Positions 55,097 to 63,132 of a stretch of 63,370 bases of DNA are shown in pieces. The position numbers were made by a program, and so were the translations under genes. Every line of letters begins with the position of its first letter. Position 1 is the first letter of the stretch. A model generated the notes under the pieces. That model was not told the DNA's origin. It ran no database searches and worked only from the letters and a program-made list of their open reading frames with translations. This stretch comes from an uncultured Synechococcus sp. (GTDB taxonomy: Bacteria; Cyanobacteriota; Cyanobacteriia; Phormidesmidales; Phormidesmidaceae), in contig CALDSK010000188.1 in assembly GCA_937911865.1 (NCBI GenBank), positions 1-63,370 on the forward strand, given 5' to 3'.

Positions 55097-55561
55097 ATGC
55101 GTACACTCAGTCGAAAAGTATCTACCATCGCACTTGGCAGCCTCCTAGCAGTCATGACTAGCGCAGCTCCAATACTGACTAATCCAGCAGGAGCAAAATC
55201 TCCAGTAAGTCCTGAGGCATCTCTCAGTCTCGATATCAACAAAGTTGGTGAGGACATTGCCAACGCTATCAATTCAGCAGAGAATCGCGATGCCTTCGTC
55301 AAAGACGTTAGAAACAAGGTCTACTATCGCTTCGACCAGAAGTATAACGTCATGGTGTTCAATCTAAATCAGGACCACTGGCACGACTTAGAAGGCGTTG
55401 TACACTACGAAAGCGCTGACTATCATGGTATACCCTATGGCGTTTGGGTTTTTGAAGGAGGTAAATTTCAAAATAAAGGAGATGGCGGCTATATCAACTG
55501 GGCATTTGAAGGTGATTTTGGCCGCTCTGGCGATGGTGGTAAGTGGGTTGATTTCTGGTAA
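55097..55561 (+). CDS. Small secreted Gly/Trp-rich protein, function unknown
   Basis: 154 residues. Signal peptide to about residue 33 (cut near NPAGA). The mature part ends in a compact aromatic/Gly-rich domain: YNVMVFNLNQDHW, YGVWVFEGGKFQNKGDGGYINWAFEG, DGGKWVDFW. I have seen similar YGIWxFExGxFxNxGDGG sequences in exported proteins of other bacteria, but cannot name the family. The domain looks like a small beta-sandwich. It is followed after 130 bases by a strong terminator. Confidence 0.8.
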   Translation: MRTLSRKVSTIALGSLLAVMTSAAPILTNPAGAKSPVSPEASLSLDINKVGEDIANAINSAENRDAFVKDVRNKVYYRFDQKYNVMVFNLNQDHWHDLEGVVHYESADYHGIPYGVWVFEGGKFQNKGDGGYINWAFEGDFGRSGDGGKWVDFW

Positions 55562-55892
55562 CTCTTCTTTCACAACACCGTTGAGCTTGATTGACTAGCC
55601 TTCGGCATAAATTCCCAGTTTCTTGTGGAATTTACGTTTCTAGCACTTCAATAGCCAAACATAAAAGATCGCGCTATCAGCGCATCGACTTGTAACGGTA
55701 GCTAGACAGGTCTTCCCATAGAAATTTTACTAGCTACCGTTACTGTTTTTTTAGCAGCGAAGTCTCCCTTCTGCCGATTCGTTGCAACGCTTCGTTGAGT
55801 AACCAGTGAAGGTAACTTCTTCACTCAAACCTACTCGTACAACAAAATGTCTCATTACTTAAATGTTTTGAGATGTATGTAACGTCACAGAA
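55562..55892. other. Intergenic region with two hairpins and a terminator
   Basis: Between the secreted gene (plus) and the TpsA-like gene (minus), whose stops converge here. It has TAAATTCC...GGAATTTA (55608-55634) and the strong terminator at 55691-55752. The rest has no feature. Confidence 0.6.
55691..55752 (+). terminator. Terminator with a 14-bp stem and 24-base loop
   Basis: GTAACGGTAGCTAG (55691-55704) pairs perfectly with 55729-55742 and is followed by TGTTTTTTTA. It is about 130 bases past the secreted gene. Large loops are uncommon in terminators; the loop might be bound by something or form a further structure. Confidence 0.85.
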
Positions 55893-58484
55893 CTAGCTAA
55901 CTGCTTCCTCGGCTTTTAAACAAGCTACTGTATGGGACAGTATTGAGCCGCCGTCTATGAGCTGAATGTCACCGTTGGTTGTTCGACTCCAGTGAGTTGC
56001 CTCCTTTGGAGGCGCTTCGGTGTGAACGACCTCTTGTTGAACAGATGACAGTTGCCTAGCACTCTCCTGGTGAGTGTGCATAGGTAAGCGCCGAATGTCT
56101 CGCCAAAGCGATGTGCCAGCGATCGCTTCACGGGGGCTGATGGGAATGCCGCCACGTCCAGAAGCAATAAAATGGTTGCCTAGTGAGTCGGTGCAACTGC
56201 GGGCAATTTGCTGGTCAGGATTAAGTGTAGTGGTGGACAAAGCGATCACATCAGAGCTTGGGTCGGCTTGAGGAGTATCTAGCTCTACAGTGCCGCTAAC
56301 GCCAAATTCTGAGCTAGCGGTAATGTCACTTTCGGATGTGAGGCGATCGCGAAATTCTGTGCCCAAGACACTTCGACTAGTGATGCTGATATTGCCGCCG
56401 CGCCCCTGGACAGCATTAGCAATGATGTCGCTATTTTCCAGTGCGATAATAACGGGTGAGCTGATGCTAATGTTGCCACCATCACCAACACCGCCAGATT
56501 CTACATTTAGCTGACTACCACTTCTTAAAATGAGCAGTTCGCTAATTTGAAAATCTACATCGCCACCCTCTCCATTAGCCGTCAGTGCGCCAATTTTGCT
56601 GCCATCTCTTAGCAAGACCGAATCTGCGACAATTCGGGCCTGCCCGCCGTTACCCAAGCCGTCATTTTGAACATTGATATTCACTGGGCCTTCCAGGTTC
56701 AGCACTGACGTTTTGATATCGATATTACCCGCATCACCTGACGGCACGAAGTTGGCTGGGATATTGAAAATTGCCCTTTCTGTACCGGTTGGTCCCAGCA
56801 CCGCTGAATTAATTGAAAAGCTGTTTCTTTGATCGGTTAGCGCTGCTCGCAGATCTATCCGCTCATGGGCCGTAATTTTGAGACTGCCAGCAGGTCCATC
56901 AGTGATCGAAGAAGCCGCAATTACAGCTTGATCTTCAATGGTGAGTCTGTCACTGATAACCTCAACATTTCCGGCCGCGCCAGGGCCAAAGTTGGAGGCT
57001 GAAATTGAGCTGGGAATGTCGCTGAGCTGAATTCTGCCGCTTAAGGTGATGTCGTCGGCCTCTACCAAGAGGTTGCCAGCTTGCCCCTGGGCAAAGTTGA
57101 GTGAGCTAATGCTGCCACCAGCGAGTAGTGTAATCCGCTCGGCCTCTGTGATTTCGATATTGCCTGATGTGCCTGTGCTGCTAGCAGCAATGGTTGCGAT
57201 CGCACTACTCAGCGTCGGATTAAAAGCATTGAACCCTTCTATAAGCAGCTGATCAACATCCACGTCTATACCGCCGCTGTTAGCGCCTGTAAAGGTCGAT
57301 CCACTAATAGCCGCGCCGCCGAGAATCGTTAGCTGATTAGCCTTGATATGAATATCACCGCTAGGGCTGTTCCCGATAGTTTCACTAAAGATGCCGCTGC
57401 GCAGATGGGTGGTGGCCTCACTGCCAGAAAGGGTGAGTGTTCCTGCCGCTGCCACACGAATATCTCCGCCGGCTTGGGTCGCAGCGATACCCGCTTGGCC
57501 TAAAAGCGCAGAAGCGTCAGTTAGCGTAATGTCGTCTCCGGTGACTTGAAGCGTACCCTGTGGTGTTGTAAAAATCTGTAGCGATGTGCCGGGCATCGGT
57601 AATGGTGTTGGCACACCGCTGACATTGACAAGCGAGCGACCTGCAAAAGAAATATCCTGAAAATCGGCCTGACCGTTGGCTTGTGGGTAGCTAGCTACGA
57701 AGCCCAGCGGTGTAGGGGTTAGATGGACTGAGCTGTTTTCACTGACGCTGCCGATGTCCACATGGCCGCTGTTAGCGGTAACAACGCCTCCCTGGAACTG
57801 GATGCCATTACCAAAGAGACCGAGCGTTTTACCGGGTAGCACTTGCAGACCGGTGCTGGCGCCCTGCTGTAAATGAGGAAGAAAACCCCGGCCCCTTCGT
57901 CCGGTGGAAGGATTAATAGGCATCAAGTTATGACCGTTGTTGTTGACTGCGATCGCCCCTGAGCCCATTTGTAGACCAATCGGGGCACTTACTGTCATCA
58001 GTGGCGGCGAGTTCAGGCTACCAACATCAAAGACGAAGCCGTTTTGAAACGCTGCTCGCTCTGCTGTAGAAGCAACAAAAGAACTCGGCAGTCTCAGCTG
58101 AGCATTGGCACCAAAGGTGATACCGGCTGGGTTGATGAGAAATAGGTTGCTGGTGTTGTTGTTGATTTGCAGCGTCCCATCGATGAAAGAGGGAGATCTG
58201 CCGGTTACCCGCGCGATGATGTTTTCAACGGTGCTCGGTGCGATGAATGTGACCGTATCGGTCGATGACAGTGAGAAGTCTTGAAAGCTGTGGAAGAGAT
58301 TTTGAGTAACACTATTAGACGTGGTGACACCACCGGTAATATTGCCGTTCGTATTAATAGTGCCAAGGCTGCTGTCAGGTATGACCTGTGCCTGGACTGG
58401 CAGTGTAAAAGCGAGTAATCCGATAGAAGCTAGGCTATATCTGAAAATATTTTTTTTCAAACGGGTCAGTGCACTAATTTCCAT
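55893..58484 (-). CDS. TpsA-like filamentous hemagglutinin-family exoprotein
   Basis: About 863 residues from the ATG at 58482-58484 (the frame opens at a TTG 14 codons earlier). After the signal (ending VQAQ) comes the two-partner-secretion domain: DSSLGTINTNGNITGGVTTSNSVTQNLFHSFQDFSL and NTSNLFLINPAGITFGANAQLRLPSSFVAST, including the NPAGI motif. Residues about 260-760 are repeated beta-helix turns (SGDIHIKANQLTILGGAAIS, GAAGNVEVISDRLTIEDQAVI). The C-terminus (IARSCTDSLGNHFIASGRGGIPISP) is typical of cyanobacterial members. No TpsB partner is in the window. Confidence 0.9.
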   Translation of the reverse strand: MEISALTRLKKNIFRYSLASIGLLAFTLPVQAQVIPDSSLGTINTNGNITGGVTTSNSVTQNLFHSFQDFSLSSTDTVTFIAPSTVENIIARVTGRSPSFIDGTLQINNNTSNLFLINPAGITFGANAQLRLPSSFVASTAERAAFQNGFVFDVGSLNSPPLMTVSAPIGLQMGSGAIAVNNNGHNLMPINPSTGRRGRGFLPHLQQGASTGLQVLPGKTLGLFGNGIQFQGGVVTANSGHVDIGSVSENSSVHLTPTPLGFVASYPQANGQADFQDISFAGRSLVNVSGVPTPLPMPGTSLQIFTTPQGTLQVTGDDITLTDASALLGQAGIAATQAGGDIRVAAAGTLTLSGSEATTHLRSGIFSETIGNSPSGDIHIKANQLTILGGAAISGSTFTGANSGGIDVDVDQLLIEGFNAFNPTLSSAIATIAASSTGTSGNIEITEAERITLLAGGSISSLNFAQGQAGNLLVEADDITLSGRIQLSDIPSSISASNFGPGAAGNVEVISDRLTIEDQAVIAASSITDGPAGSLKITAHERIDLRAALTDQRNSFSINSAVLGPTGTERAIFNIPANFVPSGDAGNIDIKTSVLNLEGPVNINVQNDGLGNGGQARIVADSVLLRDGSKIGALTANGEGGDVDFQISELLILRSGSQLNVESGGVGDGGNISISSPVIIALENSDIIANAVQGRGGNISITSRSVLGTEFRDRLTSESDITASSEFGVSGTVELDTPQADPSSDVIALSTTTLNPDQQIARSCTDSLGNHFIASGRGGIPISPREAIAGTSLWRDIRRLPMHTHQESARQLSSVQQEVVHTEAPPKEATHWSRTTNGDIQLIDGGSILSHTVACLKAEEAVS

Positions 58485-58682
58485 AGAAAAACGAGTCCGA
58501 GAGGGGTGTTTCAAAATAATTCCCAAAGTCTCACGGTTCGCTAAAAATATAGGAAAATGGCAAACAGGAAAGGCGTTGCCATCGCCCCAGGCAATCTAGC
58601 TAGTTTCAGTCAAAAATCAGCTATATTCAGGCAGAAACTTTATACCCAAGGACCTACTAGATAGGTACACATCAAAGGGGAC

Positions 58683-59492
58683 ATGTACAGCACCCAATTG
58701 CCCGTCGTTAACCTATATCACGCCTTGCTTAGATACGATGGGCATGATGCCTACACCGATATCCTTGAGTCTTGGCCAGATGACAACCCTGATGAACTCT
58801 GCTGGGTAACCGAATTCGAGCGGCGAACAAACGACAACTGGTCAGCCGCAACTGACGAAGATCTCTGCCGTCTCTACGCGCTGTTTCGCGTAACGTCGAT
58901 ATTGTTGCTTCGCTTCCAGTCAGGGCGTGCCGATGGTACTGACTACCCAGGGCCAATCACAGAGGTCAAAGGTGTCCAGCTATTTCTTGAACAACTTGGC
59001 TTTCACGTTCCAGATGTCAGAGAGTACCACCCGTTCTACTATGAAATCCTATCGGCTAAACAGACTGAACGAAGCGGAGAGCCAGTCGAACTCATCAACG
59101 TTCAATGGCCGTGCTTCATGCTAGGTGATATGGTCTTCTGTCGTGGCGGTGTTTCTGTATCTGCTGGCAGGATGCACATCATCAAAGAAATCGCTGAATC
59201 AAGCACTCTGTACTGGACGTATCGTCGTAAAGATCGACCGTACAACGACCAATCCCATGGTGGGGGGCAAAACTCGCAGTGGCGGACCGCTCATCGCCGT
59301 GACTACCGAACTAAGGGTCGGTATCATTTTAATGTTGATGGTCACCACTCGCTCAATGACTCAACCGTTTCAATTTCTGATATGTCGCGCTCTTCAATGA
59401 TTGAATTGGTTCGCAACCGTTCTATGGTAACGACTCAGATTGACGATTCTGACCTTTATCCGTATCCATACTCATATGCAGAGGATGTATAA
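58683..59492 (+). CDS. Unrecognised hypothetical protein
   Basis: 269 residues from ATG 58683, with AAAGGGG just before it as a ribosome site. It has no membrane segment. The N-terminal half is acidic and hydrophobic (LESWPDDNPDELCWVTEFE, FLEQLGFHVPDVREYHPFYYEI). The C-terminal half is rich in Ser, Arg, Tyr and His (QSHGGGQNSQWRTAHRRDYRTKGRYHFNVDG). I do not recognise a family. Its neighbours are the TpsA-like gene (divergent) and the insertion-sequence remnant downstream. Confidence 0.75.
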   Translation: MYSTQLPVVNLYHALLRYDGHDAYTDILESWPDDNPDELCWVTEFERRTNDNWSAATDEDLCRLYALFRVTSILLLRFQSGRADGTDYPGPITEVKGVQLFLEQLGFHVPDVREYHPFYYEILSAKQTERSGEPVELINVQWPCFMLGDMVFCRGGVSVSAGRMHIIKEIAESSTLYWTYRRKDRPYNDQSHGGGQNSQWRTAHRRDYRTKGRYHFNVDGHHSLNDSTVSISDMSRSSMIELVRNRSMVTTQIDDSDLYPYPYSYAEDV

Positions 59493-59609
59493 CAATCTAT
59501 TGCACTGGAGCTGACAGCCATATGTGGGGTCTAATATCAAAATCGTTCACCGAAGTCCAGTAAACGCAAGTGCTAGCTGGAATGCCTTAAAATCCTTGAG
59601 ATCTTTTAG

Positions 59610-60994
59610 CGGGACAGTCCGAAGTTTCTGTTGAAGAATTAGGCGGCTAAAGTCGGTTGTTGCTGTGTCTCAGGTGGCTTGAATTTAGTTGTAGTAATTT
59701 AGCAAGAAGTAGAGTGAGCCTACGTTTAGCTAAAACCGTTGGCTGTAGATGCTGAAGTGCCATCCGCACAATTTGCTCACTAGGTAAACCATGCTTTGGC
59801 AGCGTCCGAAACCATTGAGGAAAATGCCCCCAAACAAGATTAGGCAGATCTAGAGCCAGCACTTGCAGAAATCCTAAGGCAATGGCATTGAGATTGACAA
59901 ACCGTTTCTCCTTTGGAGATGCTCTGTGAACAAATGCTTCGACTTTAATGGAAACCTTCGCCTGGAAATCAGTATCAAAGTCAGCTAGGACTAGGTTCTT
60001 TGGCCAGCTAGCGGCTCTGGTCATCAAGCGTAGCCAGAAGCGATAGTCAAAGCCGCCTAGCAACTGAACTAATGAGCGAAAGCTGACACCTCAATGTTGA
60101 ATCGCCAGCCATAGGCTTCAATCAACTGCGCTCCGGTCAGCGTGGTGTCACTAGAGAGAAGGATAATCTGCTTGCCGTTGGGTAGTTGCGTCAGAACAAA
60201 CAACACTAATTCATCAGGAGCGTCCCAATAGAAGTTAATGCACTGATAACGGTTTGGCATTGACCATAAAGCCAAACGCCAACTTGCGAGCAGGACTCAA
60301 TCTGGGCAAATAAATCTCTGAGTTTCACCTCAGAACCCCAGATTCTAGGACAACCTGGCCCACGCATACTCAGATGGGCTGAAAATGCCGTATTTGCAAC
60401 GGTGGAAATCGCCGCTCGACTGATTAAATGTAACCCCTTTTTTCGAAACGGTTTCAACACCTCGGCCGACACATAATAGGCAGCCAAGATGACATAGCTT
60501 GACACCCGGCATTTTGCGGCCTTCCTTGCCGACTTTTATGCCATCGCCGAGATAAACGAGTTGGCCTTGCAAACGTTGAGCTACGGGTTGCGATGAGAGC
60601 CAACGCCCCCAGCGGTGAGACCCCGCGTCGCTTTGCGGCGCTAGGGAATGCTCACCAAGACAGCACTGGCAGACTTCATCGATCCTGAATGCCTTGGAAT
60701 GAAACCAGTGCAGCGCCCTTGCCGTAGTAGGATTCATCCAGCCCTAGCAGTTCACATAGCTGGTTACTGCGGATGGTTGGTGACTCAATAGCAGGCCCCA
60801 CATCAACAGCACAAACCATTCAAACGGCACTTCTCGGCTGAAGGTGGGACGTAGTTTATGCAGAATTTTCTCTATCCGGGCGTAGAGTTCCATAATTGAA
60901 CTGGTTGAAGCATTGGCAACGCTCGTTGTAGGTAACCGCGTAGCGTTTCCATTAGAAAATCGCGGTTCAAAAAGAAAAACTTCGCACTGTCCAG
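59610..60994 (-). mobile_element. Decayed insertion sequence with terminal inverted repeats
   Basis: Left end CGGGACAGTCCGAAGTTTCT (from 59610) and right end, read inward on the other strand, CTGGACAGTGCGAAGTTTTT (from 60994) match over about 17 of 20 positions. They enclose a broken transposase on the minus strand. The size (about 1.4 kb) fits a single-gene IS. Possible target duplications are unclear (TTAG versus TAAG). The family looks IS4/IS701-like (DDE), which is a loose call. Confidence 0.8.
59647..60893 (-). pseudogene. DDE-type transposase, frameshifted
   Basis: Pieces in order from the ATG at 60891-60893: MELYARIEKILHKLRPTFS, ...LLMWGLLLSHQPSA, a stop near TSYVNC, LVYLGDGIKVGKEGRKMPGVKLCHLG, DSAPDELVLFVLTQ-like, STDTTLTGAQLIEAYGWRFNIEVSAF, and FDYRFWLRLMTRAASWPKN to the end. 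At least four frame breaks separate them. DGIKVGKEGRKMPGVK and YGWRFNIEVSF are typical of IS4-like DDE transposases (the E lies in the last). It cannot make an intact enzyme. Confidence 0.85.
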
Positions 60995-61131
60995 TAAGTT
61001 AGTAGACTGCATTTGCTTCTATCAAAGATGGCAGTAAGCTTCTAAGAGGATACTTGAGCGACCTAGATCAGTTCCACTCTCTGGCGCATCTCATGGCATG
61101 ACGGTTTTATGGCAGACTGCAAACCACTAAG

Positions 61132-61415
61132 CTATCTCGACCGATACTTCGGAGTCCTTTTTTTATTGTGAGCTACTTGTCGATAGTAAGTAAAACGCGA
61201 GCAACCTATTTGTGTACAGATCTCATCGATCGCCAGCTCACCTGCTTCGATCAGTGCGATGGCGAACCTTCCAAGGGAATCGCAACCTTCACCTAGCTCT
61301 CATCTAGCGCTTTCGGAGGGCCACCGTTACGACCACGCGCACGTGCTGCGGCTAAGCTAGCCATCGTCCGTTCTGGAGAGCGGAAAAAAGTGCGGGAAAC
61401 GTCGAAAACTCGTTG
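61132..61415 (-). pseudogene. Serine recombinase, C-terminal fragment
   Basis: Read on the minus strand: RVFDVSRTFF, ERTMASLAAARARGRNGGPPKALDE, a premature stop, then in another frame IALIEAGELAIDEICTQIGC and SRFTYYRQVAHNKKR up to a TAG at 61132-61134. This is the RERTxxGLAAARARGRxGGRPK linker and HTH DNA-binding domain of the resolvase/invertase family. It is collinear with the N-terminal fragment at 62222-62503, as if one gene was interrupted. Confidence 0.8.
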
Positions 61416-61550
61416 AGTCATCCAACTAATTTTGTCAGGGGGTCTGCTGCTCACTGGCTTAGATCACAGATTGCGATCGCATATTCCATGCTCGAAAACA
61501 CAAGCCGTTGAATGGTAATCGCACGTACAATCAAGCTTTTGGCTTTGGCA

Positions 61551-61582
61551 ACGAGAGAGGAAGGGGCCCCTTCCTCTCTCGT
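61551..61582. repeat. Perfect 32-bp palindrome without spacer
   Basis: ACGAGAGAGGAAGGGG (61551-61566) is followed directly by its exact complement, then TTTGTCTTT. It may be a plus-strand terminator, a cruciform, or a recombination relic. No upstream plus-strand gene needs a terminator here. Confidence 0.9.
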
Positions 61583-61669
61583 TTGTCTTTAGGCATATGT
61601 GGAAGGAATAGACGCTGTTGTTCTGCAAACAAGCAGACGAGCACAGTGCTTACCCCTTCCAGCAAAGAG

Positions 61670-61993
61670 CTAGAGGCCGCCGTCGTTTAGACAATTGTCA
61701 ATGTCTTCACCAGCATCATGCTCAGTTAGACAATGCATGATCCAGGGGTTATCAGCAGGCATCTCACTACCGGTATCATTCACCTGCTCCTGTCTGGTTG
61801 GTTCAACCGTGGAAAACTCAACAGGTTGCTCCGGGTCGCCCTCATCATCATCAGCTGGACGATCTGAAAGCTCCTGGCTAGATGAACTCTGGCGCACTTG
61901 CGCCGTCGCATCACTGGCACTCAGAAAGAGACTGGCTACTGGGGTCATCACAACTAGAGCTGAGACGAGTACACTCTTCATCGTCATTTTCAT
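61670..61993 (-). CDS. Small secreted protein inside the split recombinase region
   Basis: 107 residues. The ribosome site AAGGAGAT lies 6-9 bases before the ATG at 61991-61993. Signal peptide about residues 1-32 (MKMTMKSVLVSALVVMTPVASLFL... cut near ATAQ). The mature part is acidic and Ser/Asp/Glu-rich, ending in a domain with two cysteines (IMHCLTEHDAGEDIDNCLND) that could form a disulphide. I do not recognise a family. It sits between the two pieces of a serine recombinase and between two palindromes, so it may have arrived with an inserted segment. Confidence 0.7.
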   Translation of the reverse strand: MKMTMKSVLVSALVVMTPVASLFLSASDATAQVRQSSSSQELSDRPADDDEGDPEQPVEFSTVEPTRQEQVNDTGSEMPADNPWIMHCLTEHDAGEDIDNCLNDGGL

Positions 61994-62221
61994 TTTGTTA
62001 TCTCCTTAATTAATCATTCATTGAACAAAGTGTTCGGGCTGAAGGCCATCTCTTGAACTGCGCATTCATATGCGCAACAACAATCCCTTCAAACCGAGAC
62101 ATTCATTCTGGGAAATACTGCGTGCGAGTACAGTACCCATCGGGGTACTGTACTCGTAAGGACATGGACCTATAGAACTCATTTAAGCTCCCAAATGGTT
62201 TCCATGCCTGAGATGCGGTCA
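61994..62221. other. Region between the secreted gene and the recombinase N-terminal piece
   Basis: About 230 bases holding a palindrome (62125-62156). No gene is seen; it should contain the promoter of the secreted gene, but no clear -10/-35 was identified. Confidence 0.5.
62125..62156. repeat. Perfect inverted repeat, 14-bp arms
   Basis: CGAGTACAGTACCC (62125-62138) and its complement (62143-62156) flank a 4-base spacer ATCG. There is no T-tract, so it is not an obvious terminator. It lies about 130 bases upstream of the secreted gene's start and could be an operator or a recombination relic. Confidence 0.9.
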
Positions 62222-62503
62222 ATTTAGAGAGAAAAAAGTGTGGGGTGCGATTCGTTCTTTCAGGTATTCGACAATGCTCAGCAGGTCGCTCAAAGAACGA
62301 CCCAAACGATCTAACGTCCAGATAACCAGCACATCTTTCTTTCTGATTTGCCCAAGCGCTTTTTCTAGTCCAGGGCGTTCGGCTTTGGTTCCACTCACCC
62401 CGCGATCACTAAAAATCTTCTTGCAGCCTGCTTCTTTCAAAGCGTCCGTTTGCAGCTCCATATTTTGGTCAGCAGTCGAAACTCGGGCATATCCAATTTG
62501 CAC
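62222..62503 (-). pseudogene. Serine recombinase, N-terminal fragment
   Basis: From a likely GTG at 62501-62503: VQIGYARVSTADQNMELQTDALKEAGCKKIFSDRGVSGTKAERPGLEKALGQIRKKDVLVIWTLDRLGRSLSDLLSIVEYLKER. The nucleophilic serine (ARVSTADQ) and the R...LDRLGRS arginines are intact. Homology stops after LKER; the next residues (IAPHTFFSLN) end at a stop near 62222. The rest of the gene is missing here and appears at 61132-61415. An ATG at 62566 would extend it by 21 unlikely residues. Confidence 0.85.
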
Positions 62504-62566
62504 TGTTCCAAAACTTGCAAAGCGCCTATACTTTTGACACTTTGATGATGAAACAACTTTTGGCAC

Positions 62567-63132
62567 AAAAATATAGCCTAAAAAGCCATTTTTTTACCGT
62601 TCTGTCAGATAGTACCAAAACCGGCTGGATACTGTTGGCCGTTTTTGGTACATGCTACAGCCGGCGTGATCGCAAACTGACCTTGACACTAGGTGGCTGT
62701 TGCTGCCCTGCTATCCGCGTATTGATTAAGTCACGCAATCGAAGTTTGTTCTACTTTTATGTTGCAGTCATTGTCCCTCAACCAGCTCAAGTGCTCCAGT
62801 CTAATCGCTGCCTCTGCTTGGTCGAGTAGGCGGGGCGATCGCTGTAGTGACCTATTTTAGATGCGGTGATAAGCGATATCTAGGCACTTATACAGCAAAC
62901 TAGCTGTATTACTTTACTTGAGTCCTTAGATATGACATATAACATCCTGCTTCTACGGACTTATGCAGCAGATCTGACAGATAACTTCTGTAAAAGGGGT
63001 AGTTCATCCATCAACCTTGACGTTTAAGCTTCCAGTTAAGGGGGGTATACAGGAGATCTGACGTTGAATTAATAGTTATGCAAACTTCGCCCTAGGCTAT
63101 ACCCCCTTGTTTCCCCAGGGCAATGGCAAGAT
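62567..63132. other. Intergenic region upstream of recombinase and LuxR-type gene
   Basis: About 566 bases. It holds the recombination-site-like inverted repeat (62612-62651), a HIP1 site (62835-62842) and GGGGGGTATA ... TATACCCCC (about 63040-63107), an inverted repeat 50 bases apart before the LuxR-type gene. A plus frame (62515-62829) lacks a domain and is not called. Confidence 0.55.
62612..62651. repeat. Inverted repeat resembling a resolvase site
   Basis: GTACCAAAACCGGC (62612-62625) and GCCGTTTTTGGTAC (62638-62651) are inverted with one mismatch and a 12-base spacer. The repeat sits about 110 bases upstream of the recombinase N-terminal piece, where res sites usually lie. Use as a binding site is inferred. 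Confidence 0.6.

Larger units (their letters stand above)
60995..61669. other. Gene-poor stretch holding a recombinase remnant and a palindrome
   Basis: About 675 bases right of the IS. It contains the serine-recombinase C-terminal remnant (61132-61415) and the 32-bp palindrome (61551-61582). The frame 61508-61690 runs through the palindrome and is not called. Confidence 0.6.

Noticed and set aside
61508..61690. 60-codon plus-strand frame
   Set aside because: It runs through the 32-bp palindrome and has no domain.
62515..62829. 104-codon plus-strand frame upstream of the recombinase piece
   Set aside because: It covers the inverted repeat, is Cys/Arg-rich and matches no family.
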